This document shows positions 32,613-33,906 of a stretch of DNA of 33,906 nucleotides, piece by piece. Below the pieces are notes generated by a model, which saw nothing but the letters and a program-made list of their open reading frames with translations, did not search any database and was not told the DNA's origin. The stretch spans positions 1 through 33,906 of the forward strand of contig JAOPVX010000221.1 of NCBI GenBank assembly GCA_025965975.1, in the 5' to 3' direction. This DNA is from Mycobacterium sp. Its GTDB lineage: Bacteria > Actinomycetota > Actinomycetes > Mycobacteriales > Mycobacteriaceae. Each line of letters begins with the position of its first letter. Within the stretch, counting starts at the first letter, position 1. The translations under genes and the position numbers were made by a program.

Positions 32613-33906
32613 CCGCGTTCTCGCAGCTGAAGCAGTCGGACGGCACGCTCGTCGATTTCGAACCGAACGCGCAGCAGCCACCGGCGGCCAAGCGACCATC
32701 GCGATGGTCGATCGCGAATTGGCCGGTTCGCTGGAAAGTGTTCGCGATCGTGTTGGTGCCGCTGGTTCTGGCCGGGACGTTCGGCGGGTTGCGCATCTAC
32801 TCGAGCGCGACGCAGGCGGCCGATTTGCGGCGCGCGGCCGACCGGGCCGAAATGGTGCCCGCGATCGAGAGCTACATGGCCTCGCTCGACGCGGCAATGC
32901 TGGCGAGTTCGACCGGTGGTGACACTCAGACGACGCTGACCAAGTTCGATGCCAGCCGGCAGGAATTGCAGCGACGGCTGGCCGGCACTGACATCGCGCC
33001 GGATGTCGGCAAGGGCCTCAACACGATGATCGGCGCCGGCCAGGCGCTGATGGACAAGGTCACGTCGAACAACATTGGGCTTCGCGACCGGGTGACCAAC
33101 TATGCGCCGATCCTGTTGACCGCCGAGGACGCGGTCAACGGCTCCGTGCGCGTCGACGATGAACGCATCCGCGCCGAGACGCTCGGGCTCAGCCGCGCGA
33201 TCGGTGCCCGCGGCCAGATGATGATGCAGCAGCTGCTGGTGAACCTCGGTGGAGAGCTGCCCGAGCCCCAGTTGCGCACCTCGATGATCACCCTCGCCGG
33301 TACCGAGCCGTCGACCTTGTTCGGAATGAGCGAGGTGCTCGGCGTCGGCTCGCCCGCGGCGCAGAAGCTGCAGGCCGAGATGGTCAAGCGGATGGCGATC
33401 CTGTCCGACCCGACCGCCGTCCTGGTCAACAACCCCGACCTGAGCGCATCAATTCAGGCCACCAACCAGATCGCGGGCAAGATCATCGCCGACACGTCCA
33501 CCGCGGTGACCGGCGCGGTGGAGGGCCAGGCTTCGGCTCAGCGCACCGCCGCGATCCGAGACTCCGCGATCGTCATCGGCGCGATCCTGCTTGCGCTGCT
33601 GCTGGTCATCCTGGTGGCGCGTTCGCTGGTGCGTCCGCTGCGCCGGCTGCGCGACAGCGCGCTGCGGGTGGCGCACGACGACCTGTCCCGCGAGATCGAG
33701 CGAGTCCGCGGGGGTGCGGAGCCCGGCCCTGTCCAGCCGATCCCCGTGCACACCTCCGAAGAGGTCGGTCAGGTCGCGCACGCCGTCGACGAGCTGCACG
33801 AGCGGGCCGTCCTGCTGGCCGGTGAGCAGTCCCGGCTGCAGCTGCAGGTGAGCGACATGTTCGAGACGCTGTCGCGGCGCAGCCGGTCGCTGGTGGACCA
33901 GCAGCT
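32609..33906 (+). CDS. Conservon-type sensor histidine kinase-like protein, 3' end missing
   Basis: 432 codons are present and the frame runs out of the window. It resembles recalled Rv3365c, which heads a conserved actinobacterial cluster (kinase, roadblock protein, DUF742 protein, GTPase). After a cytosolic lead of about 38 residues, a first transmembrane segment (WKVFAIVLVPLVLAGTFGG) is followed by an extracytoplasmic helical domain of about 245 residues of the nitrate/nitrite-sensing type. The second transmembrane segment (AIVIGAILLALLLVILVA) lies at about 316-333, then HAMP (RSLVRPLRRLRDSALRVA). FETLSRRSRSLVDQQL at the window edge is the start of the kinase helices; the ATPase domain is outside. 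No periplasmic ligand can be named. Confidence 0.85.
   Translation, partial: MTAFSQLKQSDGTLVDFEPNAQQPPAAKRPSRWSIANWPVRWKVFAIVLVPLVLAGTFGGLRIYSSATQAADLRRAADRAEMVPAIESYMASLDAAMLASSTGGDTQTTLTKFDASRQELQRRLAGTDIAPDVGKGLNTMIGAGQALMDKVTSNNIGLRDRVTNYAPILLTAEDAVNGSVRVDDERIRAETLGLSRAIGARGQMMMQQLLVNLGGELPEPQLRTSMITLAGTEPSTLFGMSEVLGVGSPAAQKLQAEMVKRMAILSDPTAVLVNNPDLSASIQATNQIAGKIIADTSTAVTGAVEGQASAQRTAAIRDSAIVIGAILLALLLVILVARSLVRPLRRLRDSALRVAHDDLSREIERVRGGAEPGPVQPIPVHTSEEVGQVAHAVDELHERAVLLAGEQSRLQLQVSDMFETLSRRSRSLVDQQ

Overview
The window reads as a high-GC chromosomal segment of a mycobacterium, probably a non-tuberculous Mycobacterium/Mycolicibacterium. Many products match, by recall, M. tuberculosis proteins of the Rv3365c-Rv3411c stretch: GuaB2, GuaB3, ChoD, a GH65 phosphorylase with its HAD partner, GuaA, ImuA', ImuB, IunH, AcrA1, HtdY, DnaE2, an Rv3369-like flavoprotein, an Rv3368c-like nitroreductase, SpoU and an Rv3365c-like sensor. 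They keep roughly that order. Several start codons sit 6-7 nt downstream of a TANNNT hexamer, the pattern of leaderless mycobacterial promoters.

Layout. 1-2.5 kb: guaB2 (5' end outside the window) and guaB3. 2.5-5.6 kb: choD, a small Thr-rich lipoprotein and a phoU/phoY regulator. 5.7-9.8 kb: an accessory block with a carboxymuconolactone-decarboxylase-like gene and a tight operon of two paralogous dihydrodipicolinate-reductase-like enzymes, an SDR between them and a TetR regulator. 9.8-13.0 kb (minus strand): HAD beta-phosphoglucomutase-like and GH65 phosphorylase genes, overlapping ATGA, for disaccharide phosphorolysis. 13.1-15.5 kb: a dispanin-like and a DUF2752 membrane protein, then guaA. 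15.5-17.2 kb (minus strand): a decaying cluster with a hydrolase/monooxygenase chimera and a MerR regulator cut by an in-frame stop. 17.3-19.8 kb: imuA'-imuB behind a LexA box. 19.8-20.7 kb: ohrR-ohr peroxide resistance pair. 20.7-23.9 kb (minus): acrA1-like reductase and iunH. 23.9-25.8 kb: htdY and a two-domain universal stress protein. 25.9-27.1 kb (minus): SRPBCC and DUF899 pair. 27.3-30.6 kb: dnaE2 behind a perfect LexA box. 30.7-33.9 kb: divergent flavoprotein and nitroreductase, spoU, and the start of a conservon-type sensor kinase.

Genes that work together: GuaB2 and GuaA (GMP synthesis); ImuA', ImuB and DnaE2 (SOS mutasome, both loci carrying LexA boxes); OhrR and Ohr (organic peroxide sensing and detoxification); HAD and GH65 (phosphorolysis followed by beta-glucose-1-phosphate conversion).

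No new defence or mobile system is evident. The most interesting signals are small-scale: a GC-rich palindromic element present twice, in the same reading frame, inside imuB; a 32-bp element in three tandem copies between nitroreductase and spoU, with a relative supplying the ribosome-binding site of guaB3, and encoding overlapping mini-ORFs; a 34-bp dyad upstream of the decaying cluster; and a bidirectional promoter with overlapping -10 boxes. No tRNA, rRNA, CRISPR array, insertion sequence or gene-free stretch longer than about 300 bases was seen.
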